A DNA stretch of 64,000 nt, taken from Algiphilus sp. Lineage in GTDB: Bacteria; Pseudomonadota; Gammaproteobacteria; Nevskiales; Nevskiaceae. Position 1 is the first letter of the stretch. Each line of letters starts with the position of its first letter. The notes below the pieces were generated by a model. The model worked only from the letters and a program-made list of their open reading frames with translations, ran no database searches and had not been told where the DNA came from. The DNA lies in contig NZ_JAGLEJ010000006.1 of the NCBI RefSeq assembly GCF_023145115.1, forward strand, positions 1 to 64,000, read 5' to 3'. This document shows, one piece after another, positions 43,530 to 52,769 of the stretch. The translations under genes were made by a program, and so were the position numbers.

Positions 43530-44402
43530 TCAGCCCTCGACCCAGCCCTGGATCCGGTCCTGGTTGTTGGCGATGTAGTCGTCGATCGCCTCCTCGTAGG
43601 AGCTGTCCTGCGCCTCGCTCATCGCCGCCTGGAGGTCATCCAGCGGGATGTGCATGTTGGTCAGGAATGCCGCGATCTCCGGATGATCCGCCTCGAAGCC
43701 CTCGCGCACCACGGCATCGATGTGCTCGGCCTCGCCGAGGGTGCCCTTGGTGTCCTCGAGGAAGCGCAGATCGAAGCTGCCGAACATCCAGTGCGGCGTC
43801 CAGCCGGTGACCACGATCCACTCGCCGCGGTCGATGGCGCGCTTGAGCGCCGCGGTCATGGCGGCACCACTGGCCGACTTGAGGTCGTAGTCGAGCCCGT
43901 ACTCCTCGATGGTCTTCTCGGAGAGCTGCATGAGGCCGGCACCCGGATCGATGCCCTGGACCTCGCCACCCAGCTTGTTGACGTTGCCCTCCTTCTTGAG
44001 GTCCTCGATGCTGGACAGCGCGGCCTCGTCGACGTAGTCGGGCACGATCCAGCCGAGGCGCGCGCCCTCGTACAGCGGGCCGAGATTGACGACATCGTCG
44101 CCGACGCGGTCCATGTAGTCGCCGTGCGTCGACGGCAGCCATGCCATGAGCATGCCGTCGAGGTCGCCATTCGCAACGCCCTGGTACTGCACGCCGATGT
44201 CGGCCAGCGTGAGCGTGACCTCGTAGTCGTAGTTCTCCTCGATGACCCGCTTGGCGAGCTTGGTGACGAACTCGGCGTCCGACCACGCCGTCCAGCCGAA
44301 CTCGACCTGCTTGGTCTCGGCGCTGGCCGTGCCCAGGCTGCCGACGGCCAGCGCTCCTGCCACGAGCGACGACGTCAGCAGACGATTGATGTGGATTCGC
44401 AT
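43530..44402 (-). CDS. proX: glycine betaine-type ABC transporter, substrate-binding protein
   Basis: A 290-residue periplasmic binding protein with a signal peptide (VAGALAVGSLGTASA). It belongs to the OpuAC family; the aromatic-rich TAWSDAEFVTKL and VVTGWTPHWMFGSFDLRFLED segments suggest the cation-pi cage for quaternary amines. It is the last gene of the proV-W-X operon and is followed by a strong terminator. Glycine betaine or choline-type ligands are expected; the exact one is not decidable by eye. Family-level symbol. Confidence 0.9.
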   Translation of the reverse strand: MRIHINRLLTSSLVAGALAVGSLGTASAETKQVEFGWTAWSDAEFVTKLAKRVIEENYDYEVTLTLADIGVQYQGVANGDLDGMLMAWLPSTHGDYMDRVGDDVVNLGPLYEGARLGWIVPDYVDEAALSSIEDLKKEGNVNKLGGEVQGIDPGAGLMQLSEKTIEEYGLDYDLKSASGAAMTAALKRAIDRGEWIVVTGWTPHWMFGSFDLRFLEDTKGTLGEAEHIDAVVREGFEADHPEIAAFLTNMHIPLDDLQAAMSEAQDSSYEEAIDDYIANNQDRIQGWVEG

Positions 44403-44444
44403 AGCTCTCTCCTCTTCGTGTGTGGAACCACCATAAAAGACATC

Positions 44445-44472
44445 GGGCCGGGTTTCAGCCCGAAGCCGGCCC
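44445..44472 (-). other. intercistronic stem-loop between proW and proX
   Basis: A seven-base inverted repeat GGGCCGG (44445-44451) and CCGGCCC (44466-44472) closes a 14-base loop in the 82-base gap between the permease and binding-protein genes. Such hairpins often protect the 3' part of an operon or reduce upstream transcript, helping the binding protein to be made in excess. No T-run follows. Confidence 0.5.
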
Positions 44473-44484
44473 GGAACCGGCCCG

Positions 44485-45384
44485 TCAGCCGGCGGAACCG
44501 TCCTGTTTTTCTCTGGAAAACAGGGACTTGAGCCGATCGAGCCAGCCCGATCCGCCCCCGCCGCCCTGCGCCCCGAAACTCTGCGTCAGCCGGTCGAGGA
44601 TGATGGCCAGGATGACCACGCCCAGCCCGCCCTCGAAGCCGAGCCCGACGTCCAGGCGCTGGATGCCGGTGAGCACGGTGTTGCCGAGCCCGCCGGCCCC
44701 GATCATCGAGGCGATGACGACCATCGACAGCGCCAGCATGATGGTCTGGTTGACCCCCGCCATGATCGAGGGCATCGCGAGCGGGAGCTCGACCTTGAAC
44801 AGCAGCTGGGCGCCGTTGCAGCCGAATGCCCGCCCCGCCTCGACGTTCTCGACCGGCACCTGGCGGACACCGAGGTTCATCAGGCGCACCGCCGGCGGCA
44901 TCGAGAAGATGACGGTGGCGATGGTGCCGGGCACTTCGCCGAGACCGAAGAACATCGCCGCCGGAATCAGGTAGACGAAGGCCGGCAAGGTCTGCATGAA
45001 ATCGAGCACCGGGCGCAGGATGGCCGCAACGATGTCGCTCTTGGCCATGGCGACGCCGGAGGGCAGGCCGATGCCGAGCGCAACCAGCGTCGCCGACAGC
45101 ACCAGCCCGAGGGTATCCATGGTCTGCTCCCAAAGGTCCATGCCCAGCACGACCAGCAGACTGGCGACGACGAACACCGCGAACCGCCAGCCGACGCGCC
45201 AGAGGCCGAGCGCGGCGAGCACCGCGAACACCGCCCACACCGGCGTGGCCTGCAGTAGATCGGTGATGTTGCCGGACACGAAGCGGATGGCCGCGGAGAT
45301 CGCGTCGAAGACCACCTGGAAGTGGTCGAGCATGAAGTCGACGATATCGCTGACCGCGTCGCCTATGGGCAGCTCGAAGTCCAT
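44485..45384 (-). CDS. proW: glycine betaine-type ABC transporter, permease
   Basis: A 299-residue ProW/OpuAB permease with about six to seven helices. The EAA-like loop shows VENVEAGRAFGCNGAQLLFKVELPLAMP, where the conserved EAGxAFG and the Gly-x-x-x-x-x-x-Leu-Pro pattern bind the ATPase. It starts at ATG 45382-45384 directly on the proV stop (TGATG). The C-terminus ends in a Gly-rich, then charged tail. Confidence 0.92.
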   Translation of the reverse strand: MDFELPIGDAVSDIVDFMLDHFQVVFDAISAAIRFVSGNITDLLQATPVWAVFAVLAALGLWRVGWRFAVFVVASLLVVLGMDLWEQTMDTLGLVLSATLVALGIGLPSGVAMAKSDIVAAILRPVLDFMQTLPAFVYLIPAAMFFGLGEVPGTIATVIFSMPPAVRLMNLGVRQVPVENVEAGRAFGCNGAQLLFKVELPLAMPSIMAGVNQTIMLALSMVVIASMIGAGGLGNTVLTGIQRLDVGLGFEGGLGVVILAIILDRLTQSFGAQGGGGGSGWLDRLKSLFSREKQDGSAG

Positions 45385-46622
45385 CAGGCGTCCTCCTTCT
45401 CGGATGCCGGCACCGGCTCGTTCTCGGAGCGATCGAGCGTGATGAGCAGGGTCGCGCGCGACAGCGTGCCGCGATAGCGGCCGTCGTCGTCGACCACCGG
45501 CACCGGCCACGGCGTTTCGGCGACACGGGTCATGACCTCGGTCAGCGGTGTGCCGGCGCTGACCGGTTCGTCCCCACTGATGAAGGCGCCGTCGATGTCG
45601 CCGTCCTGATCGCCCGGCAACTCGTCGAGGCGTGCCGCCAGCGAATCCACCGTGACCACGCCGAGAAAGCGGCGATTGCGATCGTTGACCACCGCCACCG
45701 AGCGGTCGTACTGCTCCAGCCGCTGAAGCGCCGCGCGCAGGCTCACGCCGGCGCGCTCGATGACGGTCACCTGGTCGCGGCGGGCGATGTCGCCGGCGGT
45801 GAACACCTGCGAGACATCGACGCCGCGGAAGAAGGAGCGCACGTACTCGTTGGCCGGTGCGCGCACGATCTCCTCGGGCGTGCCGATCTGGACGATGCGC
45901 CCGCCCTGCATGATCGCGATGCGATCCCCCACGCGCATGGCCTCGTCGAGATCATGGGTGATGAACACCACCGTGCGGGCGTGCTCGGTCTGCAGGCGCA
46001 GCAGCTCGTCCTGCATCTCGGTGCGGATCAGCGGATCGAGCGCCGAGAAGGCCTCGTCCATGAGCAGGATCTCGGGATCGGTGGCGAGCGCGCGCGCCAG
46101 GCCGACGCGCTGCTTCATGCCGCCCGAGAGCTCGTCCGGGAAGCTCTGCGCGTTCGCCTTGAGACCGACGGCGTCGAGCGCTTCCAGCGCCCGCACCTCG
46201 CGCTCGTCGCGCTTGACGCCGGCGACGGCCAGGCCGAATGCCGCGTTCTGCAGCACGGTCTGGTGCGGCATCAGCGCGAAGGACTGGAACACCATGCTGA
46301 TCGAGCGTCGCCGCACCTCGATGAGCTCGCGGCGCGACATGCCGACGATGTCCCGGCCGTTCAGGGTGATGCGGCCCGAACTCGGCTCGATGAGGCGATT
46401 CAGCATGCGCACCAGCGTCGACTTGCCGGAGCCCGACAGCCCCATCACCACGAAGACCTCGCCCTCCGCGACCTCGAAGCTGGCGTCGGCGACACCGACG
46501 GTCAGCCCGGTCTCGGCGAAGATGGTCTCCTTGTCCTGGCCGCGCTCGATGCGTTCCAGTGCGTGGCGGGGATTGCCGCCGAATATCTTGTAGACGTGCT
46601 CGACTGCCAGCTTGGTGGCCAA
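45384..46622 (-). CDS. proV: glycine betaine-type ABC transporter, ATP-binding protein with CBS domains
   Basis: A 412-residue ProV/OpuAA ATPase. The Walker A motif GLSGSGKS is at 61-68, with ELSGGMKQRVGLARALA (signature) and ILLMDEAFSALDP (Walker B). The C-terminal ~125 residues form a tandem CBS pair, the ionic-strength sensor of osmoregulated betaine transporters. I chose the TTG at 46620-46622, preceded by GGAGG with a five-base spacer; the longer frame is unlikely. It is divergent from the second YjbQ-type gene. Confidence 0.93.
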   Translation of the reverse strand: MATKLAVEHVYKIFGGNPRHALERIERGQDKETIFAETGLTVGVADASFEVAEGEVFVVMGLSGSGKSTLVRMLNRLIEPSSGRITLNGRDIVGMSRRELIEVRRRSISMVFQSFALMPHQTVLQNAAFGLAVAGVKRDEREVRALEALDAVGLKANAQSFPDELSGGMKQRVGLARALATDPEILLMDEAFSALDPLIRTEMQDELLRLQTEHARTVVFITHDLDEAMRVGDRIAIMQGGRIVQIGTPEEIVRAPANEYVRSFFRGVDVSQVFTAGDIARRDQVTVIERAGVSLRAALQRLEQYDRSVAVVNDRNRRFLGVVTVDSLAARLDELPGDQDGDIDGAFISGDEPVSAGTPLTEVMTRVAETPWPVPVVDDDGRYRGTLSRATLLITLDRSENEPVPASEKEDA

Positions 46623-46762
46623 GCCTGCCTCCACGGGTGGCTCGATTGCCGCTCCTACCTTAGCAGGCTGACGCCGGCGCGCCGTAGCGTGTCCGCACGG
46701 CGGCTGCCCGCACCGGCACGTGCGCGCTAGGCTCGGCGCCATCGGACACGAGCGGAGACCCC

Positions 46763-47182
46763 ATGCGCCATCACCGACAGGAACTGTGGTTCGACACCGA
46801 GGACCGGGTCGCCTTCATCAACATCACGCCCCGGGTCGAGGAAGCGCTCGCCGCCAGCGCCGTGCGCGAAGGCCTGTGCCTGGTCAACGCCATGCACATC
46901 TCGGCCTCGGTGTTCATCAACGATGACGAGCGCGGCCTCCACGCCGACTTCGCCCGCTGGCTCGAGGAGCAGGTGCCCTACGGCCCGATCGACCGCTGGC
47001 GCCACAACGACACCGGCGAGGACAATGCCGACAGCCACATCAAGCGTCAGATCTTCGGACGCGAGGTGGTGGTGGCGGTCACCGGCGGCGCGCTCGACTT
47101 CGGCCCCTGGGAGCAGATCTTCTACGGCGAGTTCGACGGACGGCGCCGCAAGCGCGTGCTGGTGAAGATCATCGGCGAGTAG
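46763..47182 (+). CDS. YjbQ-family (UPF0047) protein, copy 2
   Basis: A 139-residue YjbQ-type protein from a different subgroup than the copy at 18642-19061. It has NAMHISASVFINDDERGLH, the DxHIK motif in NADSHIKRQIFGREVVVAVT and an ending GPWEQIFYGEFDGRRRKRV typical of the wider prokaryote/plant group. The overall identity with copy 1 looks low. Possible thiamine-related or metal-dependent role, unproven. Confidence 0.9.
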   Translation: MRHHRQELWFDTEDRVAFINITPRVEEALAASAVREGLCLVNAMHISASVFINDDERGLHADFARWLEEQVPYGPIDRWRHNDTGEDNADSHIKRQIFGREVVVAVTGGALDFGPWEQIFYGEFDGRRRKRVLVKIIGE

Positions 47183-47264
47183 CCCCACCACCGGGCGCCG
47201 GCTTGAGGCGCCCGCCGGGCACGCGCATGCTGTCCGACCGGAGACAGCGAACAGGACCGCGCCG

Positions 47265-48155
47265 ATGACGACCACCGCCGTGCCGCGCAAGTACGACCGG
47301 ACCATCCACGGCCGCCGCATGACCTATGTCGACGAGGGCGACGGGGACACCGTGCTCTTTCTGCACGGCAACCCGACCTCGTCCTATCTCTGGCGCAACA
47401 TCATTCCGCATCTCGCGCTGCAGGCGCGCTGCGTGGCGCCGGACCTGATCGGCATGGGCGACTCCGACAAGCTGCCGCACTCCGGCCACGAGTCGTACCG
47501 CTTCGTCGAGCACCGCCATTACCTGGACGAGCTGCTGCGCACGCTCGATCTCGGCGAACGGGTCACGCTGGTACTGCACGACTGGGGCTCGGCGCTGGGC
47601 TTCGACTGGGCGCGCCGTCATGCCGAGCGCGTGCGGGGCATCGCCTACATGGAGGCCATCGTGCAGCCGCTGACCTGGGCACAGTGGCCGGAGGGCTTCC
47701 GCGGCATCTTCCAGGGCCTGCGCTCGGACAAGGGCGAGGACCTGGTGCTGGCACGCAACAGCTTCGTCGAGCGCATCCTGCCCAACGCCATCCTGCGGAC
47801 GCTCGACGAGGACGAGATGAACGAATACCGACGCCCCTTCCTCGAACCCGGCGAGGATCGTCGGCCGACACTGACCTGGCCGCGCGAGCTGCCCATCGAC
47901 GGCGAGCCCGAGGATGTCGTCGACATCGTCGACACCTACGGGAAATGGCTGGCGCACAGCCCCGTTCCCAAGCTCTTCGTCAATGCCGACCCCGGCGCCA
48001 TCCTGGTGGGCGATGCGCGCGAGTTCTGCCGCAGCTGGCCGAATCAGGAGGAGATCACGGTAGCGGGCAGCCACTTCATCCAGGAGGATTCGCCCGACGC
48101 CATCGGTCGCGCTGTCGCCGACTGGCATGCGCGCCTGGAGGGCCCCGCGGCATGA
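47265..48155 (+). CDS. haloalkane dehalogenase (HLD-II subfamily)
   Basis: A 296-residue alpha/beta hydrolase that hydrolyses carbon-halogen bonds. The catalytic set is complete: Asp106 and Trp107 in LVLHDWGSALGF, Glu130 in IAYMEAIVQP, His270 in AGSHFIQED, and the halide-binding Asn36 in LHGNPTSSYLWRNI. The numbers for Asp, Trp and Glu equal those of DhaA, which places it in subfamily II. Close homologues such as DhaA or LinB are the likely match. Overlaps the next gene by four bases (ATGA). Confidence 0.94.
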   Translation: MTTTAVPRKYDRTIHGRRMTYVDEGDGDTVLFLHGNPTSSYLWRNIIPHLALQARCVAPDLIGMGDSDKLPHSGHESYRFVEHRHYLDELLRTLDLGERVTLVLHDWGSALGFDWARRHAERVRGIAYMEAIVQPLTWAQWPEGFRGIFQGLRSDKGEDLVLARNSFVERILPNAILRTLDEDEMNEYRRPFLEPGEDRRPTLTWPRELPIDGEPEDVVDIVDTYGKWLAHSPVPKLFVNADPGAILVGDAREFCRSWPNQEEITVAGSHFIQEDSPDAIGRAVADWHARLEGPAA

Positions 48156-48865
48156 GCGCCGATGACGCCGCACCGGTATGCGCGGTGGTGGGGGCCGGCC
48201 CCGGCAACGGCCGCGCCATCGCCACCCGCTTCGCCGACGGCGGCTACCGGGTGGCCCTGCTGGCCCGCGACACCACCCGGCTCGACGGCCTCGCCGCCGA
48301 CATCGAGAACGCGATCGCCATCGGCTGCGATGTCACCTCGGCGGACTCGATCGCGGCCGCCCACCGGCATCTGCGCAGCGATCCGGGGGATCCGGAGGTG
48401 CTGATCTACAACGCCGGCTCCGGTCTCTTCGGCTCGGTGGACGAGGTGCAGCCGGAGGCCTTCGAGCAAGCCTGGCGCACCAACGCGGCCGGTCTGCTGG
48501 CCTGGACCCAGGCCGTGCTCCCCGCGATGCGGGCTCGCGGCAGCGGCCGTATCGTGATCATGGGCGCCACCGCCGCCAGGCGCGGCGGTGCGGCCTTCAC
48601 TGCCTTCGCCAGCGCCAAGCACGCGCAGTACGGGCTGGCGCAGTCCCTGGCGCGCAAGCTCGGCCCCGAGAACATCCACGTCAGCTACATCGTCATCGAC
48701 GGCGTCATCGATCTGGAACGCACGCGCCGGATGCTCCCGGACAAGCCGGACGACTTCTTCCTGAGCGCCGACGATATCGCCGAGGCGGTCTATCACGTCG
48801 CGCACCAGCCGCGATCCGCGCGCAGCTTCGAGATCGACCTGCGCCCGTTCGGCGAGCGTTGGTGA
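48152..48865 (+). CDS. SDR-family protein lacking the catalytic tyrosine
   Basis: A 237-residue SDR with a Rossmann motif VVGAGPGNG and LIYNAGSG. The usual YxxxK site reads FASAK, with Phe in place of Tyr and the Lys kept. It could still bind NAD(P)H but the normal acid/base residue is missing; a different chemistry or a regulatory role is possible. It overlaps the dehalogenase stop, so both are made together. Confidence 0.85.
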   Translation: MSADDAAPVCAVVGAGPGNGRAIATRFADGGYRVALLARDTTRLDGLAADIENAIAIGCDVTSADSIAAAHRHLRSDPGDPEVLIYNAGSGLFGSVDEVQPEAFEQAWRTNAAGLLAWTQAVLPAMRARGSGRIVIMGATAARRGGAAFTAFASAKHAQYGLAQSLARKLGPENIHVSYIVIDGVIDLERTRRMLPDKPDDFFLSADDIAEAVYHVAHQPRSARSFEIDLRPFGERW

Positions 48866-48981
48866 CCACGCATTCCGCCCGCTCCGGCGGGTGATGGACG
48901 TCGCGAACCGGGAGACGAATGCTGAACGGGCCGCCGGCATGCGGCCAGCGGTATTCGTTCATCCCCTTGCGGAGATCCATC

Positions 48982-49665
48982 ATGGAAATGTACGACCACG
49001 CCGTCGCGCCCGCGACGCACCCCGACGCCCTCCATGAAGAGGGCCTGCCATTCACCGTGCGGCTGGTCCTCGACGAGGCGCACCTCGCCAAGGCATTGCA
49101 CATCCGGCAGTCGGCCTACGCCCGGCACGTACCCGATCTGGCACGAACACTGGGTTCGGCCGAACTCTGCGACAACGATCCCGGTGCGGTCATCCTGCTT
49201 GCGGAGTCCAAGCTGGACGAAGCGCCACTGGGCACCATGCGCATTCAGACCAACCGGCACAGCCCCCTGCTGCTCGAACAGTCGGTCACACTGCCGGATT
49301 GGCTGCAGGGGCGGACGCTCGCCGAGGCCACCCGGCTGGGCGTGACCAATACCTTCATGGGGCGGGTCACCAAGACCGTGCTGTTCAAGGCGTTCTACCT
49401 GTACTGCGTGCAGACCGGCGTCGACTGGATGGTGATCGCGGGCCGCTCGCCCCTCGACCGGCAGTACGAGGCGCTCCAGTTCACGGACGTGTTCCCCGAG
49501 AGCGGCTTCATCCCGATGGCACACGCGGGCAACATCCCGCACCGCGTGCTGGCCTTCGAGGTGGCGACGGCCGAGCGGCGCTGGCGCGAGGGCCGCCACC
49601 CGCTCTACGACTTCGTCTTCCGCACGCACCATCCAGACATCCGGATCGAGCCCGGAGCCGCCTAA
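48982..49665 (+). CDS. FeeM-type N-acyl amino acid synthase-like acyltransferase
   Basis: A 227-residue GNAT-fold acyltransferase. The TFMGRVTKTVLFKAFYLYC segment and the LIR-type start (FTVRLVLDEAHLAKALHIRQSAY) match the FeeM family, related to acyl-homoserine lactone synthases. FeeM-type enzymes join acyl chains from acyl-ACP to amino acids such as tyrosine. The start ATG 48982 has GGAGA upstream. The next gene downstream on the same strand is a large c-di-GMP signalling protein, 164 bases later. Confidence 0.78.
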   Translation: MEMYDHAVAPATHPDALHEEGLPFTVRLVLDEAHLAKALHIRQSAYARHVPDLARTLGSAELCDNDPGAVILLAESKLDEAPLGTMRIQTNRHSPLLLEQSVTLPDWLQGRTLAEATRLGVTNTFMGRVTKTVLFKAFYLYCVQTGVDWMVIAGRSPLDRQYEALQFTDVFPESGFIPMAHAGNIPHRVLAFEVATAERRWREGRHPLYDFVFRTHHPDIRIEPGAA

Positions 49666-49829
49666 CGCGCGCGCCGCGAGCATCGCGGGTGCCAATGCCC
49701 TGATGCCCCCGGGCAGATCGTAGAATGGGCGATCCAGGAAGCACCTGCGCATGTCTTCGCCGCCGCCGGCCAGGGTATTCCGCCCGCACGGCCGGCGGCG
49801 GCATCTTCTGAATCACGGCGCGAGGGTGG

Positions 49830-52769
49830 ATGCAGCAAAGCGGCCAAGGCGGGCTCGTCGAGCGCGGGATGAGGTGGGTCGACCGCCTCCTCTGGTGGTG
49901 CGCCTGTGTCCTGACGCCGGCCATCGTGATCGCTTTCTCGCTGGCGGTGGCCGTCCTCGACGTGGACGTCGGTGGCCACACCGGCACACCGCGGCCACTC
50001 CCGATCCGGGTACTGGCCGACCCGGACGCGCGGCTGACGCCGGCACAGGCAGCCGGGTTGATGGACCGGCAGGAATCCGTGCTCGCACACAGTACCCGCC
50101 TTGCCGAGACCCCGTTCTGGCTCCGTGTTCCGGTACCGATGCCGGACACGCGCAGGCTGGCCATCGAGCTGCCATCGCGGCACGCCCAGACGGTGACTTG
50201 CTGGAACGCCGAAACACTGGCCGAGATGGGATCGGCGGACCGCATCGGCACCAGCGGTGCCCTGCGCGCCGCCAAGAGCGGCTTTGCACTGACCGTGCCG
50301 AACGAGGAGGCGCCCGAGGCAGTACTCTGCCGCACACGCTACGCCGGGCCGGCCAACATTTCCGCCGCCGCGTGGTCGCGTGACGCGCTGCTTGCCTCCG
50401 AGCGCGGCTACCGCTACTCGGCGGGGCTGCTGGAGGGCGCGCTCCTCAGCCTGGCAGCGCTCACCATCGTCATGGCGCTGCTCGCCCGCGATGGTGGCTA
50501 CCTGCTGCTCGCGGTGTGGCTGATCGCGAACATGCGCGTGGCAAGCATATCCATCGGCTGGGATACGCACTGGATGGGCACGACACTGCCGCCTGACTGG
50601 ATGGCACCGCTGCGGCAGATCACCATCGCGCTGCACTACCTGCTGACCTATACCCTGTTCGCTCGTCTGTTCGGCGAGCACCTGCCGCAGATCCGTGCCC
50701 ACTGGCTGCTGCTGCTTGCCAAGCTGCTCGGTCTGGCGCTGCTGGCGGCGGCAGTGCTCGCGCCCTTCGCCGAATTCCTGCCGGTGATGTGGGCCATAGT
50801 CGGCTTCGGCATCGTGGTGATGCTCCATTTCCTGGCCCGCATCCTCCTGGCCGGGCACGGGCGAACCGCGGCGCCCTACGGGCTGGCGCTGATCATCGTG
50901 CTGCTGGCGTCGTCGTCCGAGGTCATCGCCGCCGCCTTCGACTTCCGCCTGCTGCTGGAGGCGCTCAACAGCGTAACGGCCGCCATCGCCTCGAGCCTGC
51001 TCGTGATCCTCGCCTTCGCCAATCGCATGCGCACCGAGCAGCAGGCACGGCGGACGGCGCAGACCGCGCTGCGACGCACCTACGGAAACACCCCCGCCGG
51101 CCTGTTCACGCTCGACACGGAAGGTCGCATCCTCCGCAGCAATCCCGCTCTGCGCCGCATGCTGCGAATGCCCGAATCGCCCGGCGACGATGAGCGCTGG
51201 GAGGACTTCCTGCCGCCCGGTGCATGGAACCAGGTCCGCATTGCAGCCGACCGCGGCGGTCACCGGGACATCGAGCTGCGCGGTCCCGACGGCCCCGGCG
51301 GCGGGCAGCGCTGGTTCCTGCTGCGGGCGGATCGGATGGGCGGTCTGATCGACGGATCACTGCAGGACATCAGCGAACGGGTGGCTGCCACCCAGCGCCT
51401 GCGCTTCCTCGCCGATCACGATTCGGTATCGGAAGCGATGAACCGGCGCGGCATCGAGCGCGCGCTCGGCGAAGCCATCGATGGCGCCGGCGAGCACCAC
51501 GGACACGTGCTGGCCTATCTCAATCTCGACCGCTTCCGTCTGGTCAACGAGCTCTACGGCTTCGAAACCGGTGACAACCTCCTCAAGCAGGTCGCGCTGC
51601 GCATCTCGGCGACGCTACCTCCCGGCAGCGTGCTGGGACGCCTGGGGAGCGACGAATTCCTGCTGCTGATCCGTGACACGCCGCTGGTCGCGGCTTCGCG
51701 CATCTGTCGCCAGATCCTCGCGCGCATCGCCGATACACCTTTCCGTATCGGCAACCAGTCATTCGACCTCCGTGCCGCCGCGGGTCTGATCGAACTGACG
51801 CCGGGCATGCGCACTGCCGAGGCCATCTCCACCGCGCAGCGCGCGTGCCGCGAAGCCAAGCGCGGGCCGCGTCTGGTGGCCTACGACCGCAATGCCGACA
51901 TCCTGGGAGAGCGCATCGAGGAACTGCGGCTGATCAAGACGCTGGACAGCGTGGACGCGCCGAGCGGACTGCATCTCGCCATGCAGCCGATCATGTCGCT
52001 GCACGACCCCGAAGGCTCGCTGAACTTCGAGGTGCTCATGCGGATGCGCAACGACGACGGCATCGACGTGCCGGTCGGCCGGGCTCTGGCCGCCGCGGAA
52101 GCCAGCGGCAACATGGCCAAGATCGACAGCTGGGTGCTGACGCGAACGCTGGCGTGGCTCGCCGAGCACGCCGCCCGGCTGTCGGCAACGCGTTTCGTGT
52201 GCGTCAACCTGAGCGGCACCTCGCTCAACGATGAAGCCTTCGTGGACAACGTCCTGCGGACCCTGGAGCGCTACAGCGAGGTGGCACCCCTCCTATGCCT
52301 GGAGATCACCGAGGCGGTGGCGCTGCACGATCTCGCCACCACGCGCCGCTTCATGAGCCGGCTCAAGGCGCATGGCGTACGCATGGCGCTGGATGACTTC
52401 GGCGCCGGCTTCACCTCGTTCTCCTACCTGCGCGAGCTCGAGGCCGAAGTCCTCAAGATCGACGGCTCGCTGATCCGCGATCTGAGTCGGCATCCGCGCA
52501 ATCTCGCCATCGTCTCGGCCATCGTCAACCTGGCGCAGAACATGGGCATGCGCACCATCGCGGAGTGGGCCGAGGACGCCGAGACCGTGGCGGCCCTGGC
52601 CGAGGCCGGCGTCGACTACGTGCAGGGCTGGGCGATCGCCCCCGCACAGTCGCCGGCAACGATCCTTCGGGTGCATTCGGCGGCGGAACTCGCATCCGAC
52701 CCCGACGTGATCGCGCTGATCGAGCGGCTCGGCGCTGCCGGCCGCGAGCCGCCGGAAACGGGACGCTAG
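49830..52769 (+). CDS. 7TMR-DISM sensor GGDEF-EAL protein
   Basis: A 979-residue protein. A first helix (20-43) leads to a periplasmic 7TMR-DISM-type beta domain, then about seven membrane helices (200-395), a PAS fold (418-515), a GGDEF domain with GSDEF at 606-610, and an EAL-like domain. That EAL site reads EVL (734-736), LEITE (824-828) and DDFGAG (855-860) are kept, but EGVE is AEWAED (911-916). Cyclase activity is possible; the phosphodiesterase is questionable. It stands 164 bases after the FeeM-type gene. Confidence 0.9.
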   Translation: MQQSGQGGLVERGMRWVDRLLWWCACVLTPAIVIAFSLAVAVLDVDVGGHTGTPRPLPIRVLADPDARLTPAQAAGLMDRQESVLAHSTRLAETPFWLRVPVPMPDTRRLAIELPSRHAQTVTCWNAETLAEMGSADRIGTSGALRAAKSGFALTVPNEEAPEAVLCRTRYAGPANISAAAWSRDALLASERGYRYSAGLLEGALLSLAALTIVMALLARDGGYLLLAVWLIANMRVASISIGWDTHWMGTTLPPDWMAPLRQITIALHYLLTYTLFARLFGEHLPQIRAHWLLLLAKLLGLALLAAAVLAPFAEFLPVMWAIVGFGIVVMLHFLARILLAGHGRTAAPYGLALIIVLLASSSEVIAAAFDFRLLLEALNSVTAAIASSLLVILAFANRMRTEQQARRTAQTALRRTYGNTPAGLFTLDTEGRILRSNPALRRMLRMPESPGDDERWEDFLPPGAWNQVRIAADRGGHRDIELRGPDGPGGGQRWFLLRADRMGGLIDGSLQDISERVAATQRLRFLADHDSVSEAMNRRGIERALGEAIDGAGEHHGHVLAYLNLDRFRLVNELYGFETGDNLLKQVALRISATLPPGSVLGRLGSDEFLLLIRDTPLVAASRICRQILARIADTPFRIGNQSFDLRAAAGLIELTPGMRTAEAISTAQRACREAKRGPRLVAYDRNADILGERIEELRLIKTLDSVDAPSGLHLAMQPIMSLHDPEGSLNFEVLMRMRNDDGIDVPVGRALAAAEASGNMAKIDSWVLTRTLAWLAEHAARLSATRFVCVNLSGTSLNDEAFVDNVLRTLERYSEVAPLLCLEITEAVALHDLATTRRFMSRLKAHGVRMALDDFGAGFTSFSYLRELEAEVLKIDGSLIRDLSRHPRNLAIVSAIVNLAQNMGMRTIAEWAEDAETVAALAEAGVDYVQGWAIAPAQSPATILRVHSAAELASDPDVIALIERLGAAGREPPETGR

